From Pseudorhodoferax aquiterrae (lineage in GTDB: Bacteria; Pseudomonadota; Gammaproteobacteria; Burkholderiales; Burkholderiaceae_C): DNA of 47,795 bases. Positions 7,838 through 19,003 of the stretch are shown one piece after another (position 1 is the first letter of the stretch; each line of letters opens with the position of its first letter). Under the pieces are notes generated by a model that was not told the DNA's origin, searched no databases, and saw only the letters and a list, made by a program, of their open reading frames with translations. The stretch is from contig NZ_BMYK01000036.1 of NCBI RefSeq assembly GCF_014652235.1, positions 1 through 47,795 of the forward strand. Direction: 5' to 3'. A program made the position numbers and the translations under genes.

Positions 7838-8704
7838 TCACTTGCGTTGCTGCACGCGGCGTTCGTACATCTGCAACAGCCTTGCGGCGATCCGGGCCAG
7901 TTGCCAACGCACCACCCCCATTGGCGGGTAGACCCGCTTCAACGTCGGCGACGGCAGGCTGTGGCAGGCGAACTGCGCCTGGCGCACCAGCGCTGGGAAC
8001 TCCGGCAGCATCGCGATCTGCCGCAGTCCCGCCCGGATGCGCCGCCGCTTCTGGAACAGTGCTCGCAAGGTGCTGCGCGCAGGATGCTCGACCACCATGG
8101 CAGGGCTCCATGCGATGCCGTAGCCGTTCGCCAATGCGCGGATGCCGAACTCGTAATCCCCGCCGCTTTGCAACCGCCGGTCGAAGCCGTTCATGGCCTC
8201 GAATGCATCGCGCCGCATGGCCATGTTGGCGGTGGCAGCCCAGCCCTGGCCGGCATAGACGTCTTGGTTCAGGTGCATCCGTGCGTCCAGCAGCTCGACG
8301 ATCGACGGAGGGCTGTGCTCGTACGTCATCACGATGGGACCGGTGATACGCGCATGCGCCTGCGGCTGGCCATGAAAATGGGCACGGATGGCATCGACCC
8401 ACCCACTTGCTGGCACGCACCCGGCGTCGGTGAACGCCAGGATATCGCCGCGCGCCTGTGCCGCGCCCGCATTGCGCGCCGCGTAGCTGCCACGCTCGAG
8501 GCACACCAGCACGCGTACGTTCTGGTGCACATGCTGCCGGGCGAAGTCCTCGACCGGACCGCGGTGCACCGCATCCGAGCCGTTGTCGACAAGCAGGAGC
8601 TCGTCCTGCGCCCCGAGTTGCGCCCGCACGGCCTCGGCGGTCAGCAGTGCGGCCGGTCCGTCCTGGTAGGCCGGGATGACGACCGATATGCAGGACTCGC
8701 TCAT
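7838..8704 (-). CDS. Family 2 glycosyltransferase
   Basis: 288 residues from ATG at 8704, which overlaps the previous stop in ATGA. GT-A features appear in order: ISVVIPAYQDGPAALLTAEA, ELLLVDNGSD, a SYAARNAGAAQARGDILAF stretch, TDAG at the metal-binding position (Asp-Ala rather than a strict DxD), then ANMAMRRDAFEAMNGFDRR and GGDYEFGIR, which supplies the catalytic acid. It should add one sugar from a nucleotide donor to the lipid-linked repeat unit in the cytoplasm. The sugar is not predictable. Confidence 0.9.
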   Translation of the reverse strand: MSESCISVVIPAYQDGPAALLTAEAVRAQLGAQDELLLVDNGSDAVHRGPVEDFARQHVHQNVRVLVCLERGSYAARNAGAAQARGDILAFTDAGCVPASGWVDAIRAHFHGQPQAHARITGPIVMTYEHSPPSIVELLDARMHLNQDVYAGQGWAATANMAMRRDAFEAMNGFDRRLQSGGDYEFGIRALANGYGIAWSPAMVVEHPARSTLRALFQKRRRIRAGLRQIAMLPEFPALVRQAQFACHSLPSPTLKRVYPPMGVVRWQLARIAARLLQMYERRVQQRK

Positions 8705-9894
8705 GGCTGTACCGCGGCAGTCTGCGCAGGGTGCCTGCGGCGCAGCAGTTCGAACACGCTGGCCCACATTGCCTCGCCCAAACTTCGCTGGCGCGCCACC
8801 GCCGCCTGCAGTTGCTTACGCACGGCGTCGTCCTGCGCGGCTCGCTCGAGCAGCGCCAGCTTGCCCGTCCAGCTGGCGCGGTCGGCCATGTCGATGTTGA
8901 GCTCGGGGCAACCATAGTCTGTCATTAAGGCCTGGTACTTGTGCGTCCAGCCGCAGGCCAGCGTAGGCACCGCCGCCGACAGGGCACTGACCAAACCGTG
9001 GAACCGGGAAGAAACGACGGCATGCGCCGCTCCGATGACAGCCTTTGTGACGACCGGGGATGGCTCGTCGATGACTGCGAGGGGCCGCGGGAGCAAAGCG
9101 TTCAGCTCGCGTGCCAGCTGCCGGTCCTGCGCACCTTCGTGCACCAGCACCATCACCTTGCGGCCCATGCCGGCAAGGCTTTCCGCGCAGCAGCACAGGA
9201 AGGCCAGGTAGTCGTCGCGCAGCGGCGCCCGCTCGCCAGCGACCATCTTTTCGTTGGGGATGATCAGGACCGCGCCGCGCACGTGCCCCAGGCGCGCCGG
9301 CAGCTCGGCCTTCAGCAGCGGAGTGAAATCAGGACTCAGGCGGACTGTGTCATGCGGCATTTGTGCCAACACGCCCTGCACGTGCTGCAGCGACAACAGA
9401 TCTCTGGCGAACACCAGGTCGGCCTTGCGCAGCGCGGCGCGAAGCGCCTCGGCGATGCCAGGGCTCTCGAACGGGCCGAACGCCTGCGGCAGCAAAACCA
9501 GGGTCTTGCGCTCCGTCTTCCATTGCCCGGCGGTCCGGCCCAGCCGCCGCTGTAACTTCTGCAGACCCCAGTAGTCGCCGTAGGCGAAGCCGGAGGCATC
9601 GAGCACGACGTCGACATCGTTCGGCGACATGAAGCCGACGCTCCGCCGAAAACCGCGCGGAAGCAGTTCCATGAGCCGCGATTTGTCCAGCCCGCTGCGT
9701 TCGCGCGGGTAGGTGCAATACAGGCCCAGCTCCAGCCGCTGGTCGGACGGCCAGGACGATGGAACCGCCAGGCGTGCCTGCGGCAGTTGCTCCCGAAACT
9801 TCTGCCGGATGGCCTCCAGCATGAGGACGGCGCCCTTGTTGTATGGAGAAATCCCCAGGATCTCGATATTCAGGCGCGTCGAGGATTCGGTCAC
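8701..9894 (-). CDS. Polysaccharide pyruvyl transferase family protein (WcaK/CsaB-like)
   Basis: 397 residues starting with GTG at 9894. GGAAGTGAC lies just upstream, and the GTG is one base from the previous stop. Family features: LNIEILGISPYNKGAVLML at the N-terminus, VLDASGFAYGDYWG, LLPQAFGPFESP, ADLVFARDLLS, a DFTPLL block and SSRFHGLVSALSAAVPTLAC near the end. The family includes ketal pyruvyl transferases and less understood relatives such as WcaK. With the other member at 5242-6084, the cluster may add two pyruvates, or one of the two may do something else. The next gene overlaps its stop. Confidence 0.85.
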   Translation of the reverse strand: MTESSTRLNIEILGISPYNKGAVLMLEAIRQKFREQLPQARLAVPSSWPSDQRLELGLYCTYPRERSGLDKSRLMELLPRGFRRSVGFMSPNDVDVVLDASGFAYGDYWGLQKLQRRLGRTAGQWKTERKTLVLLPQAFGPFESPGIAEALRAALRKADLVFARDLLSLQHVQGVLAQMPHDTVRLSPDFTPLLKAELPARLGHVRGAVLIIPNEKMVAGERAPLRDDYLAFLCCCAESLAGMGRKVMVLVHEGAQDRQLARELNALLPRPLAVIDEPSPVVTKAVIGAAHAVVSSRFHGLVSALSAAVPTLACGWTHKYQALMTDYGCPELNIDMADRASWTGKLALLERAAQDDAVRKQLQAAVARQRSLGEAMWASVFELLRRRHPAQTAAVQP

Positions 9895-9895
9895 G

Positions 9896-11041
9896 TCACT
9901 TCCAGCTCAGCATTTCATGGACGCTCTTCTTTTCCGAGTGCGGCACCAGTCCCGAGGCGCGTGGATAGCCGACGGCGATCAGCATCACCACGCGCTCGAA
10001 GACCGCGAGCCCGAGCAGTTCCGCGATCCTTGCGTCACGCTGCTCCATCTCAGGCCAGTTGATGGCGCACGAAGCCAGCCCCATGGTCTCCAGCGCCAGC
10101 ATGAATTGCATGTTCGCCAGGCTGGCATCGACATAGATCAGGTGGCGGTCCCGCTCGTGCGGGTAGGCGCTCAGGTCGCCGACGACGGCCAGCAGCACAG
10201 GAATATCGTCCGCGTAGCCTGCGGTCCCCATGGGCAGCCGGGCCAACTGCTCCTTGATCGGACCGTCAGCCGCGGCGACGTAGCGCAACGAGTGGCGATT
10301 GCAGGCCGAAGGCGCCTGCGCGGCCGCCGCCACCGCCTGGTCAATCAGGTGGCGCGCAACCGGCCGCGACTCGAAGCTGCGCACCGACGCCCGCCGCTGC
10401 ACCAGCGCGAGGAATTGCGCGTAGCCAACGTCGCTGGCGGGGAGTTGCTCGTAGGGCGCAGGCACGGCCAAGGTGCGCACGGGCAGCGGCGCGTCCGCGG
10501 GCATTTGCGTGCTGAGCCGCGCGAACTCCCGAGGCTGGCGCGCATTCGCAGGCCACACCGTCACGCCGAAGTAGCGGGTGAGTACGTCGTGCGCGTAGCG
10601 CAGCAAGGGTTGGTCGGCCAGTTGGCCTGCCGTGAGCAAGTTGCCGAAGGCGCGCAGTGTCTCGTCGATGTAGTCGAGCGCGAACACCTCCCGCTGCGGC
10701 ACCATGCACAAGCCCTTCTCGATGCGGTGGATGTTGCGGCGCATGACCACAGCCGCCACCCCTGCAGAGGCCTGCCGGCGCGCATGGTGTAGACGCCCAG
10801 CAACGACCGCCTGCTGTTCGCGCGCGAACGCGCTGCTGGCGAAGAAGTAATAAGCCTTGGCCATGAACTGGCTGCGCGCCGCCATCGACAGCAGCGCCAA
10901 ATCGATGCGGTCCAGCGCCAGCCGCGTACGGTGCCGCACGAAGCCCTTTGCCCGGGCGACGAAGGTGCGTCTGACCACGGGCTGGCTAGCTTGCGCAGGG
11001 GCCACAGCGCCCCCGGCGTGCGGGTCACGGGTTGCATGCAT
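9896..11041 (-). CDS. Nitroreductase-family flavoprotein with a long N-terminal extension
   Basis: 381 residues from ATG at 11041, with GAAGGATG upstream. The C-terminal half (about 205-381) is a nitroreductase fold: RRASVRSFESRPV, QAPSACNRHSLR, then IYVDASLANMQFMLALETMG and AVGYPRASG, consistent with FMN binding and a two-electron reductase. Residues 1-205 are not part of that fold and include RRNIHRIEKGLCMVPQREVF, which I recall from similar proteins in capsule loci but to which I can assign no function. It is the first gene of the minus-strand polysaccharide cluster and abuts the pyruvyl transferase gene by one base. The substrate is unknown; a sugar-precursor redox step or a regulatory role are both possible. 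Confidence 0.78.
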   Translation of the reverse strand: MHATRDPHAGGAVAPAQASQPVVRRTFVARAKGFVRHRTRLALDRIDLALLSMAARSQFMAKAYYFFASSAFAREQQAVVAGRLHHARRQASAGVAAVVMRRNIHRIEKGLCMVPQREVFALDYIDETLRAFGNLLTAGQLADQPLLRYAHDVLTRYFGVTVWPANARQPREFARLSTQMPADAPLPVRTLAVPAPYEQLPASDVGYAQFLALVQRRASVRSFESRPVARHLIDQAVAAAAQAPSACNRHSLRYVAAADGPIKEQLARLPMGTAGYADDIPVLLAVVGDLSAYPHERDRHLIYVDASLANMQFMLALETMGLASCAINWPEMEQRDARIAELLGLAVFERVVMLIAVGYPRASGLVPHSEKKSVHEMLSWK

Positions 11042-11141
11042 GCGATTGCATCCTTCATGAAATGGCGAAGCCAGCGTAGATTCTCGATTAGTTTAGTGTT
11101 GTGGTGCGATGCCGCACCGAAGCGTCGGGGCCCGCCGCGGA

Positions 11142-11606
11142 TCAGTCGATGTGCGCCACGGCCTGTCCGGCGACCCGCAGCAGGTCCGCCCGGGTCACCC
11201 GTTCGGGCGCGATCTCGGCCAGCGGCACCAGCACGAACGCCCGCTCCGTCATGCGGGGATGCGGCAGTTGCAAGCGCGGCAAGTCGATCTCGGTGCTGCC
11301 ATACAGCAGCAAATCCAGGTCCAGCGTACGCGGGGCGTTGCGGTAGGGCCGCTCGCGGCCGGCCGCCGTTTCCAGGGCCTGCAACGCGTCCAGCAGCTCC
11401 AGCGGCGCCAGTTCAGTCGCCAACTCGGCCACGGCATTGATGTAGTCCGGCCCGCCGGCATCCATGGGCGCGCTACGGTACAAGGACGAGGCGCGCACCA
11501 ACCGCGTCGCAGGGAGGGCGGCGAGTTGCTCCAGCGCAGCCAGCACGCTTGCGCGCGCCGCGCCCAGGTTCGCCCCCAGGCCGACGAAGGCCGTGACGGC
11601 CGGCAC
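11142..11606 (-). CDS. folK: 2-amino-4-hydroxy-6-hydroxymethyldihydropteridine pyrophosphokinase
   Basis: 154 residues, normal for HPPK. It transfers pyrophosphate from ATP to 6-hydroxymethyl-7,8-dihydropterin in folate synthesis. FVGLGANLG at the start, SSLYRSAPM, DYINAVAEL and the signature RTLDLDLLLYG (about 93-103, with the two magnesium-binding Asp at 96 and 98) followed by LPHPRMTERAFVLVPL are all present. It lies 3 bases after the pcnB stop, so it is the last gene of the hda - HAD - pcnB - folK run. folA and thyA of the same pathway are elsewhere in the window (33166-34509). Confidence 0.96.
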   Translation of the reverse strand: MPAVTAFVGLGANLGAARASVLAALEQLAALPATRLVRASSLYRSAPMDAGGPDYINAVAELATELAPLELLDALQALETAAGRERPYRNAPRTLDLDLLLYGSTEIDLPRLQLPHPRMTERAFVLVPLAEIAPERVTRADLLRVAGQAVAHID

Positions 11607-11609
11607 GGC

Positions 11610-13154
11610 TCAGGCGCCGCTGTCCGGCGCGGGTGCGGCCGCTGCGCGTTCGCCGGCCGGCTTGCGGCGGCGACGCCGTTTTTTGGGCGCCACGGCGAGC
11701 TCGTCGCCTTGCGGCACTTCCGCAGCTTCCGACGCCTCGGCTTCGCGCCTGCCCCCCTTCACCACCCGTACACGCGCCCGCCCCGACTCCTCGCGGGCCT
11801 GCTCCAGCAGGTCCTGCCGCCGCTCGTCGCTGGCCTGGCTGAACTCCTGCCACCATTCGGCCAGCGCCTCGTCGACCTCGCCGCAGTCGGCACGCAGGCG
11901 CATGAAGTCGAACGCGGCGCGAAAGCGCGGCTGCTCAACCAGGCTCCAGGGCGCGCTGCCGGTGCGCTTGTCGAAGCGCGGCTGCATGGTCCAGGTCTCG
12001 CGCATGTCGCCGGCCAGCTTGCCGCGGCCCGAGACGTCGCCGATGCGTGCGCTGAACACATCCTCGATCGCGTCCTGCAGTGCGGGGAACGGCGGCTGGC
12101 GCTTGTGCTCGATGCGCAGCTTCCAGCCGTCGCGCACGTCGGCCCACAGCACGCAAGCCAACAGGAAGCTGGGCGCCACGGGCTTGCCCTCGCCGACGCG
12201 GCGGTCGGTGTCCTGCAGCGCGGCACGCACGAAGGGCTGGTCGGCACGCTCGACCACCAGGTCCAGCAGCGGGTAGATGCCGGTCGCCATGCCCAATTCC
12301 TTGAGCTTCTCGATGGTGGCGATGGAGTGCCCGGTCTGCAGCAGCTTGAGCATCTCGTCGAACAGGCGGCTCTGCGGCACCTCGGCCAGCAGCTTCTGCG
12401 ACTGCACCAGCGGCGCCGCCGTCTTGGGGTCGATCGTGAAGCCCAGCGCGCCGAGCTTGGCCGCGAAACGCACGGCGCGGATGATGCGCACCGGGTCTTC
12501 GCGGTAGCGCGTGGCGGGGTCGCCGATCATGCGGATGCGGCGGCTCTGCACGTCCTTCAAGCCGTCGTGGTAGTCCACCACGATCTGGCGCTTGGGGTCG
12601 TAGTACATCGCGTTGATGCTGAAGTCGCGCCGCGCCGCGTCTTCCTCCTGCGGGCCCCAGACGTTGTCGCGCAGCACGCGGCCGGTGGCGTCCACGGCAT
12701 GCTGCATGCCGGCCAGCTCGGTCTTGCTGGTGCGCTCGTTGCCGGCCACCTGCTCGGCCGCGCTGTTGTCCAGGTAGGCACGGAAGGTGGAGACCTCGAT
12801 CACCTCATGCTCGCGCCCGCGGCCGTAGACCACGTGCACGATGCGAAAGCGCCGGCCGATGATGAAGGCCCGGCGGAACAAGGCCTTGACCTGCTCGGGC
12901 GTGGCGTTGGTGGCCACGTCGAAGTCCTTGGGCTTGAGGCCTACCAGAAGGTCGCGCACGGCACCACCCACGATGTAGGCCTCGTAGCCGGCCTGCTGCA
13001 GCTGGCTGACGACGTTGTTGGCGCGCTCGTCCACGAGGTTCGGGTCGATCTTGTGGACCTCGGCCGGGATCTCCTGGCGCTTGCCGAACTTGGGGCGGCC
13101 GCGGGGGGCGGATGCGCTCTTGCCCAGCAGCTTGTCGATGAGTTTCTTGATCAT
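11610..13154 (-). CDS. pcnB: Poly(A) polymerase I
   Basis: 514 residues. It adds 3' poly(A) tails that promote RNA decay. The class II nucleotidyltransferase core shows GGAVRDLL (63-70), DFDVAT with the metal-binding D77 and D79, RRFRIVHVV, and RRDFSINAMYYD (175-186). The tail from about 480 is basic and low complexity (KKRRRRRKPAGE), as in other PcnB proteins. This together with the basic N-terminus ([11 protein letters not shown]) separates it from CCA-adding enzymes. Its ATG overlaps the HAD phosphatase stop (ATGA), implying coupled translation. Confidence 0.94.
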   Translation of the reverse strand: MIKKLIDKLLGKSASAPRGRPKFGKRQEIPAEVHKIDPNLVDERANNVVSQLQQAGYEAYIVGGAVRDLLVGLKPKDFDVATNATPEQVKALFRRAFIIGRRFRIVHVVYGRGREHEVIEVSTFRAYLDNSAAEQVAGNERTSKTELAGMQHAVDATGRVLRDNVWGPQEEDAARRDFSINAMYYDPKRQIVVDYHDGLKDVQSRRIRMIGDPATRYREDPVRIIRAVRFAAKLGALGFTIDPKTAAPLVQSQKLLAEVPQSRLFDEMLKLLQTGHSIATIEKLKELGMATGIYPLLDLVVERADQPFVRAALQDTDRRVGEGKPVAPSFLLACVLWADVRDGWKLRIEHKRQPPFPALQDAIEDVFSARIGDVSGRGKLAGDMRETWTMQPRFDKRTGSAPWSLVEQPRFRAAFDFMRLRADCGEVDEALAEWWQEFSQASDERRQDLLEQAREESGRARVRVVKGGRREAEASEAAEVPQGDELAVAPKKRRRRRKPAGERAAAAPAPDSGA

Positions 13155-13840
13155 TGCAGTTTTTCGAACAGGTCCAGGATGCGCCAGCCGCGCGCCTGCG
13201 CGATCGCCCGCAGGCGGTCGTCGGGGTTGGTGGCCACCGGGACCTGGACCTTCTCCAGGAGCGGCAGATCGTTGATGGAGTCGGAGTAGAAGGTGCAGTG
13301 CACGCGGTCCCAGTCAAGGCCGCGTTCGGCCAGCCAGGCCTGCATGCGCGTGACCTTGCCCTCGCGCGCCGAGGGCACGCCGCGGATCGCGCCCGTGATC
13401 CAGTCGCCGCTGCCGTCGGGCAAGGGCGCGCGCTCCAGCTCCACGGCGATCAGGTGATCGATGCCCAGCGCCTGGGCGATGGGCCGGGTCACGAACTCGT
13501 TGGTGGCGGTGACCAGCAGCAGCGTGTCGCCGCGCGCGCGGTGCTGCTCCACGAGCGCGCGTGCCACCGGCAGCAGGGCCGGCAGCACCATCTCGCGCAT
13601 GAAGTCGGCATGGGCGGCGGCGGCGGCCTGCGGACCACGCTCGCGCACGGCATCGGTGGCGAAGCGCACGTAGTCGTGGATGTCCAGCGTGCCGGCCTTG
13701 TAGTGCGCATAGAACTCGTCGTTGCGCCGGGCGAAGGCCTCGGGGTCGGTCCAGCCGATGCGGGTGGTGTGGACGCCCCAGGCGTGGTCGGAATCGATCT
13801 GCAGCAGCGTGTGGTCCAGATCGAACAATGCCAGGTTCAA
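13151..13840 (-). CDS. HAD-IB family phosphatase (SerB-like subfamily), TTG start
   Basis: 229 residues. The start is TTG at 13840, overlapping the hda stop as TTGA, with GGAG 5 bases upstream inside the end of hda. No ATG fits, because motif I begins only six residues later. HAD motifs: FDLDHTLL (D7, D9), [12 protein letters not shown], the Lys region GKVTRMQAW, and [11 protein letters not shown]. The N-terminal cap is that of the IB class. Family members hydrolyse phosphomonoesters such as phosphoserine; the real substrate is unknown. A clear paralogue of similar length lies at 45707-46399. Confidence 0.88.
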   Translation of the reverse strand: MNLALFDLDHTLLQIDSDHAWGVHTTRIGWTDPEAFARRNDEFYAHYKAGTLDIHDYVRFATDAVRERGPQAAAAAHADFMREMVLPALLPVARALVEQHRARGDTLLLVTATNEFVTRPIAQALGIDHLIAVELERAPLPDGSGDWITGAIRGVPSAREGKVTRMQAWLAERGLDWDRVHCTFYSDSINDLPLLEKVQVPVATNPDDRLRAIAQARGWRILDLFEKLQ

Positions 13841-14511
13841 GTGTGCTCCAGCATGGACTTGATCAGCGGAATGGTGATGGCGCGCTGGGTCTGCAGCGCA
13901 TAGCCGTCCAGGTGGTCCAGCAGTTGGACCAGGCTGGCCAGGTCGCGGCTGAAGCGCCGCAACATGAAGTCCATCACCTCGTCGGACAGGAAGATGCCGC
14001 GCGCGTCGGCCTGCTGGCGCAGCACGGCGCGGCGCTCGGCCTCGGACAGCAGCTGCAGCTGGAACACATGGCCCCAGCCGAGCCGCGAGCGCAGGTCGTC
14101 GCGCAAGGGCAGGTCGGCCGGCGGCAGGCTCCCGGCGCCCAGCACCCAGCGCTGCAGGCCCTGGGCGTTGACGAACCAGTTGAAGGCCGCGTGCTGCTGC
14201 ACCGCCGAGTAGTGCTGCACGTCGTCCAGCAGCACGGCGGCCCAGTCCTCGTCGAATTCCGGCGGCTCCGCCACGCTGGGGTCGAGCCAGCCCACCTTGC
14301 CACCCTGGTCGCGCAGCGCCGCGCGCACGGCCTCCAGCAGATGCGTCTTGCCGCAGCCCTCCGGCCCCCACAGGTAGGTCGGCACGGGCGAGCGCGTGGG
14401 GCTGCCGGACCACAGCTGCAGATGCTCCAGCGCAGCCTGGTTCGGCCCGGCGAAGAAGTTCGTGAGCAGGGGGCCGGAGGCCAGGCCGATGTCGAGGGCC
14501 AACTGTTGCAT
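13837..14511 (-). CDS. hda: DnaA regulatory inactivator Hda
   Basis: 224 residues from ATG at 14511 (a TTG one codon earlier is possible). AAA+ domain only, without the DNA-binding domain of DnaA: Walker [13 protein letters not shown] (48-59), Walker [12 protein letters not shown] (91-101), an [12 protein letters not shown] arginine-finger region and a sensor-[20 protein letters not shown] segment. The N-terminal [10 protein letters not shown] resembles the beta-clamp-binding peptide QL.L.. of Hda, which with the clamp stimulates ATP hydrolysis by DnaA and limits re-initiation. It heads the folK-pcnB block and is divergent from purM. Confidence 0.9.
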   Translation of the reverse strand: MQQLALDIGLASGPLLTNFFAGPNQAALEHLQLWSGSPTRSPVPTYLWGPEGCGKTHLLEAVRAALRDQGGKVGWLDPSVAEPPEFDEDWAAVLLDDVQHYSAVQQHAAFNWFVNAQGLQRWVLGAGSLPPADLPLRDDLRSRLGWGHVFQLQLLSEAERRAVLRQQADARGIFLSDEVMDFMLRRFSRDLASLVQLLDHLDGYALQTQRAITIPLIKSMLEHT

Positions 14512-14619
14512 CAAGGGGATGGAGCGGGTAGCGGGGGGAGCCCCCGTAGAATTCGCGCGGATTTTAGTCTCCTACGCGTACCCATTTGCCCCCTGTGCCG
14601 TCGCAGGCACCCTGCCCCC
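14512..14619. promoter_or_regulatory. Divergent promoter region between hda and purM
   Basis: 108 bases. On the plus strand TAGAAT (14547-14552) could be a -10 for purM. On the minus strand TAAAAT (complement of 14561-14566) could be a -10 for hda. Neither has a convincing -35. A 6-base hairpin CGGGGG/CCCCCG (14532-14546) would fall in the hda leader. Confidence 0.35.
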
Positions 14620-15668
<1,049 letters not shown>

Positions 15669-15672
<4 letters not shown>

Positions 15673-16565
15673 GCCGCCTGCCGGCTCTTCACCCAGTCCA
15701 TGAAGGCCCGCAACGCCGGGCTCACCTGGCGCCGGCCCGGGTAGTACAGGTGAAAGCCAGGCTCGGGCGGACACCAGTCCGCCAGTGCCTGCACCAGCTG
15801 GCCTGCCGCCAAGGCCGGCGCCGCCATGGCCTCGTAGATGTAGGCCCAGCCCACGCCGCCCAGTGCGGCACCCAGCGCCAGGCGCTGGTCGTCCACGGTC
15901 AGCGGGCCGGACACATCCAGTGCCTTCGCCACCTCGCCTTGGCGGAACTGCCAGTGGTACAGCGCCCCGCTCGGAAAGCGCTGGCGCACGCAGGGCCGCA
16001 CCAACAGGTCTTCCGGCACCAGCGGCAGGCCCTGGGCCTGCACCACGTCGGGCCGCGCCACCACGCAAAAGCGCTGCATGGGGCCCACGGGAACCGCGAC
16101 CATGCCCTGTGGCAGGGCTTCGGGAAAGCGCACGCCGGCATCGAAACCGCCCGGCACGATGTCGGCCATGGCGTCCTGGCTGCTGACCTCCAGCTGGATG
16201 CCGGGATGGGCGCGCAGGAAGTCGCCCAGCAGCGGCTCCAGCCACAGGCTCGCGGCGCTGCGCGGCAGGTTCAGCCGCAGCGTGCCGCGCACCAGGGCCT
16301 GGAACCGGCCCACGTTGGCCAGCGCACTGTCCAGCCCGGCCAGCAGGGGCTGCAGTTCGGCCAGCAGCGCACGGCCGGCCTCGGTGGGCGCCACGCTGCG
16401 CGTGGTGCGCTGCAGCAGCGGCACGCCCAGCGCCTGCTCCAGCGTGCGCACGGCCTGGCTCAGCGCCGAGGGCGAGACGTTCATTGCCTGAGCCGCGCGC
16501 CGGTAGCTGGACCATTCGGCCACGGCGGCCAGCGCGCGCAGATGCAGGAGTTCGGGAGCGGCCAT
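15669..16565 (-). CDS. LysR-family transcriptional regulator
   Basis: 298 residues from ATG at 16565. The N-terminal winged helix-turn-helix is clear: [20 protein letters not shown], then [20 protein letters not shown] and [18 protein letters not shown]. The effector-binding domain follows (about 90-298, with [20 protein letters not shown]). It lies back to back with the aldo/keto reductase gene, the classic layout in which a LysR protein controls its divergent neighbour and itself. The inducer is unknown. Confidence 0.93.
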
Positions 16566-16575
16566 GGCCACCGAT

Positions 16576-16594
16576 TGTGCAGTTAGGCCGCACA
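16576..16594. promoter_or_regulatory. Inverted repeat, candidate LysR-type binding site
   Basis: TGTGC (16576-16580) and GCACA (16590-16594) flank 9 bases in the 107-base gap between the LysR and aldo/keto reductase genes, 11 bases upstream of the regulator's ATG. Position and symmetry fit a LysR recognition site; binding is not shown. Confidence 0.4.
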
Positions 16595-16672
16595 GTGTGT
16601 GAACATCACTGATGATTGTGCGCCTGCAATTGACGATGGATGATGCAGCCCTCAACGCACAGGGAGCTTTCC

Positions 16673-17686
<1,014 letters not shown>

Positions 17687-19003
17687 TCAGCCCCCGGCGC
17701 TGCCCTCGTCGGCGCTGAGCGGCTGCGCCAGCACCTTGTCGATGCGCCGGCCATCCAGGTCCAGCACCTCGAACACCCAGCCCGCGCATTCGATGCGCTC
17801 GCCTGTCGCTGGCAGGTGGCCCGAGACGGCCATGAGCAGGCCGGCCACGGTGTTGTAGCGGCCGCGGTCTTCCTCGGGCAACTCCTCGATGTCCAGGCGC
17901 GCCTTGAGCTCGCCCACCGGCATCAACCCGTCCAGCAGCCAGGAGCCGTCGCCACGCGCCGTGGCCCAGGCCTCCGTCTGGGTCGCGGGCTGCAGTTCAC
18001 CGGTGATGGCCTCCAGCAGATCGCGCGGCGTCAGCACGCCCTGCACCACGCCGTACTCGTCGACCACGAAGACCATGCGGCCGGCGCGCGCGCGGAACTG
18101 CTCGAGCAGTTCCAGGCCCGACAGGGTCTCGGGCACGAAGGTGGCGGGCAGCGCATGCGCACCGATCGGCGCCTTGGGATCCTGGCCGGCCAGCGCCAGC
18201 AGCCGCGCCACGCTGACGATGCCGACCACGTCTTCCAGCGAACCGCGGCACACCGGATACCAGGAATGGCCGGCATGCTCGGCCTCGCCACCGGCCAGGC
18301 GCAGCGCGTCGAGCACCGGCAGGCCGGCGTCGAGCCAGCCGACCTCGTCGCGCGGCACCATGATGGAGGTCAGCGGCCGCTCGTCCAGGTGGAACAGGTT
18401 GCGCACCATGCGGTGCTCGTGGGCCTCGATCACACCCGCGTCCACGCCTTCCTCCAGGCTGGCGGCGATCTCCTCCTCGGTCACGGCGCGGCCGGCCGCG
18501 GTGTCCACGCGCAGCGCGGCCAGCACGCCCTGGGTGCTCAGCGAGAGCAGGCGCACGAAGGGCTTGGCCACGGTCGCCACCCAGGCCATGGGCCGCGCCA
18601 CCCAGTTCGCCACTGTCTCCGGATACAGCTGGGCGATGCGCTTGGGCACGAGCTCGCCGAACACGATGGTCACGAAGGTGATGGCGGTGACGACCAGGGC
18701 CGTGGCCACGATGTCGGCCACGCGCTCGCCCAGGCCCAGTGCCGCGAGCCAGCCGGCCACCACGCTGCTGAACGCGGCCTCGCCCAGGATGCCGTTGAGC
18801 ATGCCGATCAGCGTGATGCCGACCTGCACCGTCGACAGCAGCTGCGTCGGGTTGGCCAGCAGTGCCAGCGCCGCGGCCGCGCCCTTGTCGCCGCTCTCGG
18901 CCATGGCCACCAGGCGCGCCTTGCGGCTCGTGGCCAGCGCCATCTCCGACATCGCGAACACGCCGTTGAGCGCGGTCAACAGCGCGATCAGCAGAAAGTC
19001 CAT
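17687..19003 (-). CDS. CNNM/CorC-type membrane protein (hemolysin family transporter)
   Basis: 438 residues. Domain order is DUF21 membrane region (about 1-175: ALLTALNGVFAMSEMALATS, VQVGITLIGMLNGILGEAAF, IVFGELVPKRIAQLYPE), a CBS pair (about 205-335: TSIMVPRDEVGWLDAG, MVFVVDEYGVVQGVLTPRDL) and a C-terminal CorC_HlyC domain ending in a VFEVLDLDGRRIDKV segment. Relatives take part in magnesium and other cation transport; the old name hemolysin is misleading. The start codon shares one base with the stop of the upstream membrane protein gene (TGATG). Confidence 0.9.
   Translation of the reverse strand: MDFLLIALLTALNGVFAMSEMALATSRKARLVAMAESGDKGAAAALALLANPTQLLSTVQVGITLIGMLNGILGEAAFSSVVAGWLAALGLGERVADIVATALVVTAITFVTIVFGELVPKRIAQLYPETVANWVARPMAWVATVAKPFVRLLSLSTQGVLAALRVDTAAGRAVTEEEIAASLEEGVDAGVIEAHEHRMVRNLFHLDERPLTSIMVPRDEVGWLDAGLPVLDALRLAGGEAEHAGHSWYPVCRGSLEDVVGIVSVARLLALAGQDPKAPIGAHALPATFVPETLSGLELLEQFRARAGRMVFVVDEYGVVQGVLTPRDLLEAITGELQPATQTEAWATARGDGSWLLDGLMPVGELKARLDIEELPEEDRGRYNTVAGLLMAVSGHLPATGERIECAGWVFEVLDLDGRRIDKVLAQPLSADEGSAGG

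Noticed and set aside
11109-13289. Plus-strand open frame of over 700 codons opposite pcnB and folK
   Set aside because: It is a shadow of the minus-strand genes, without recognisable domains or a ribosome site.
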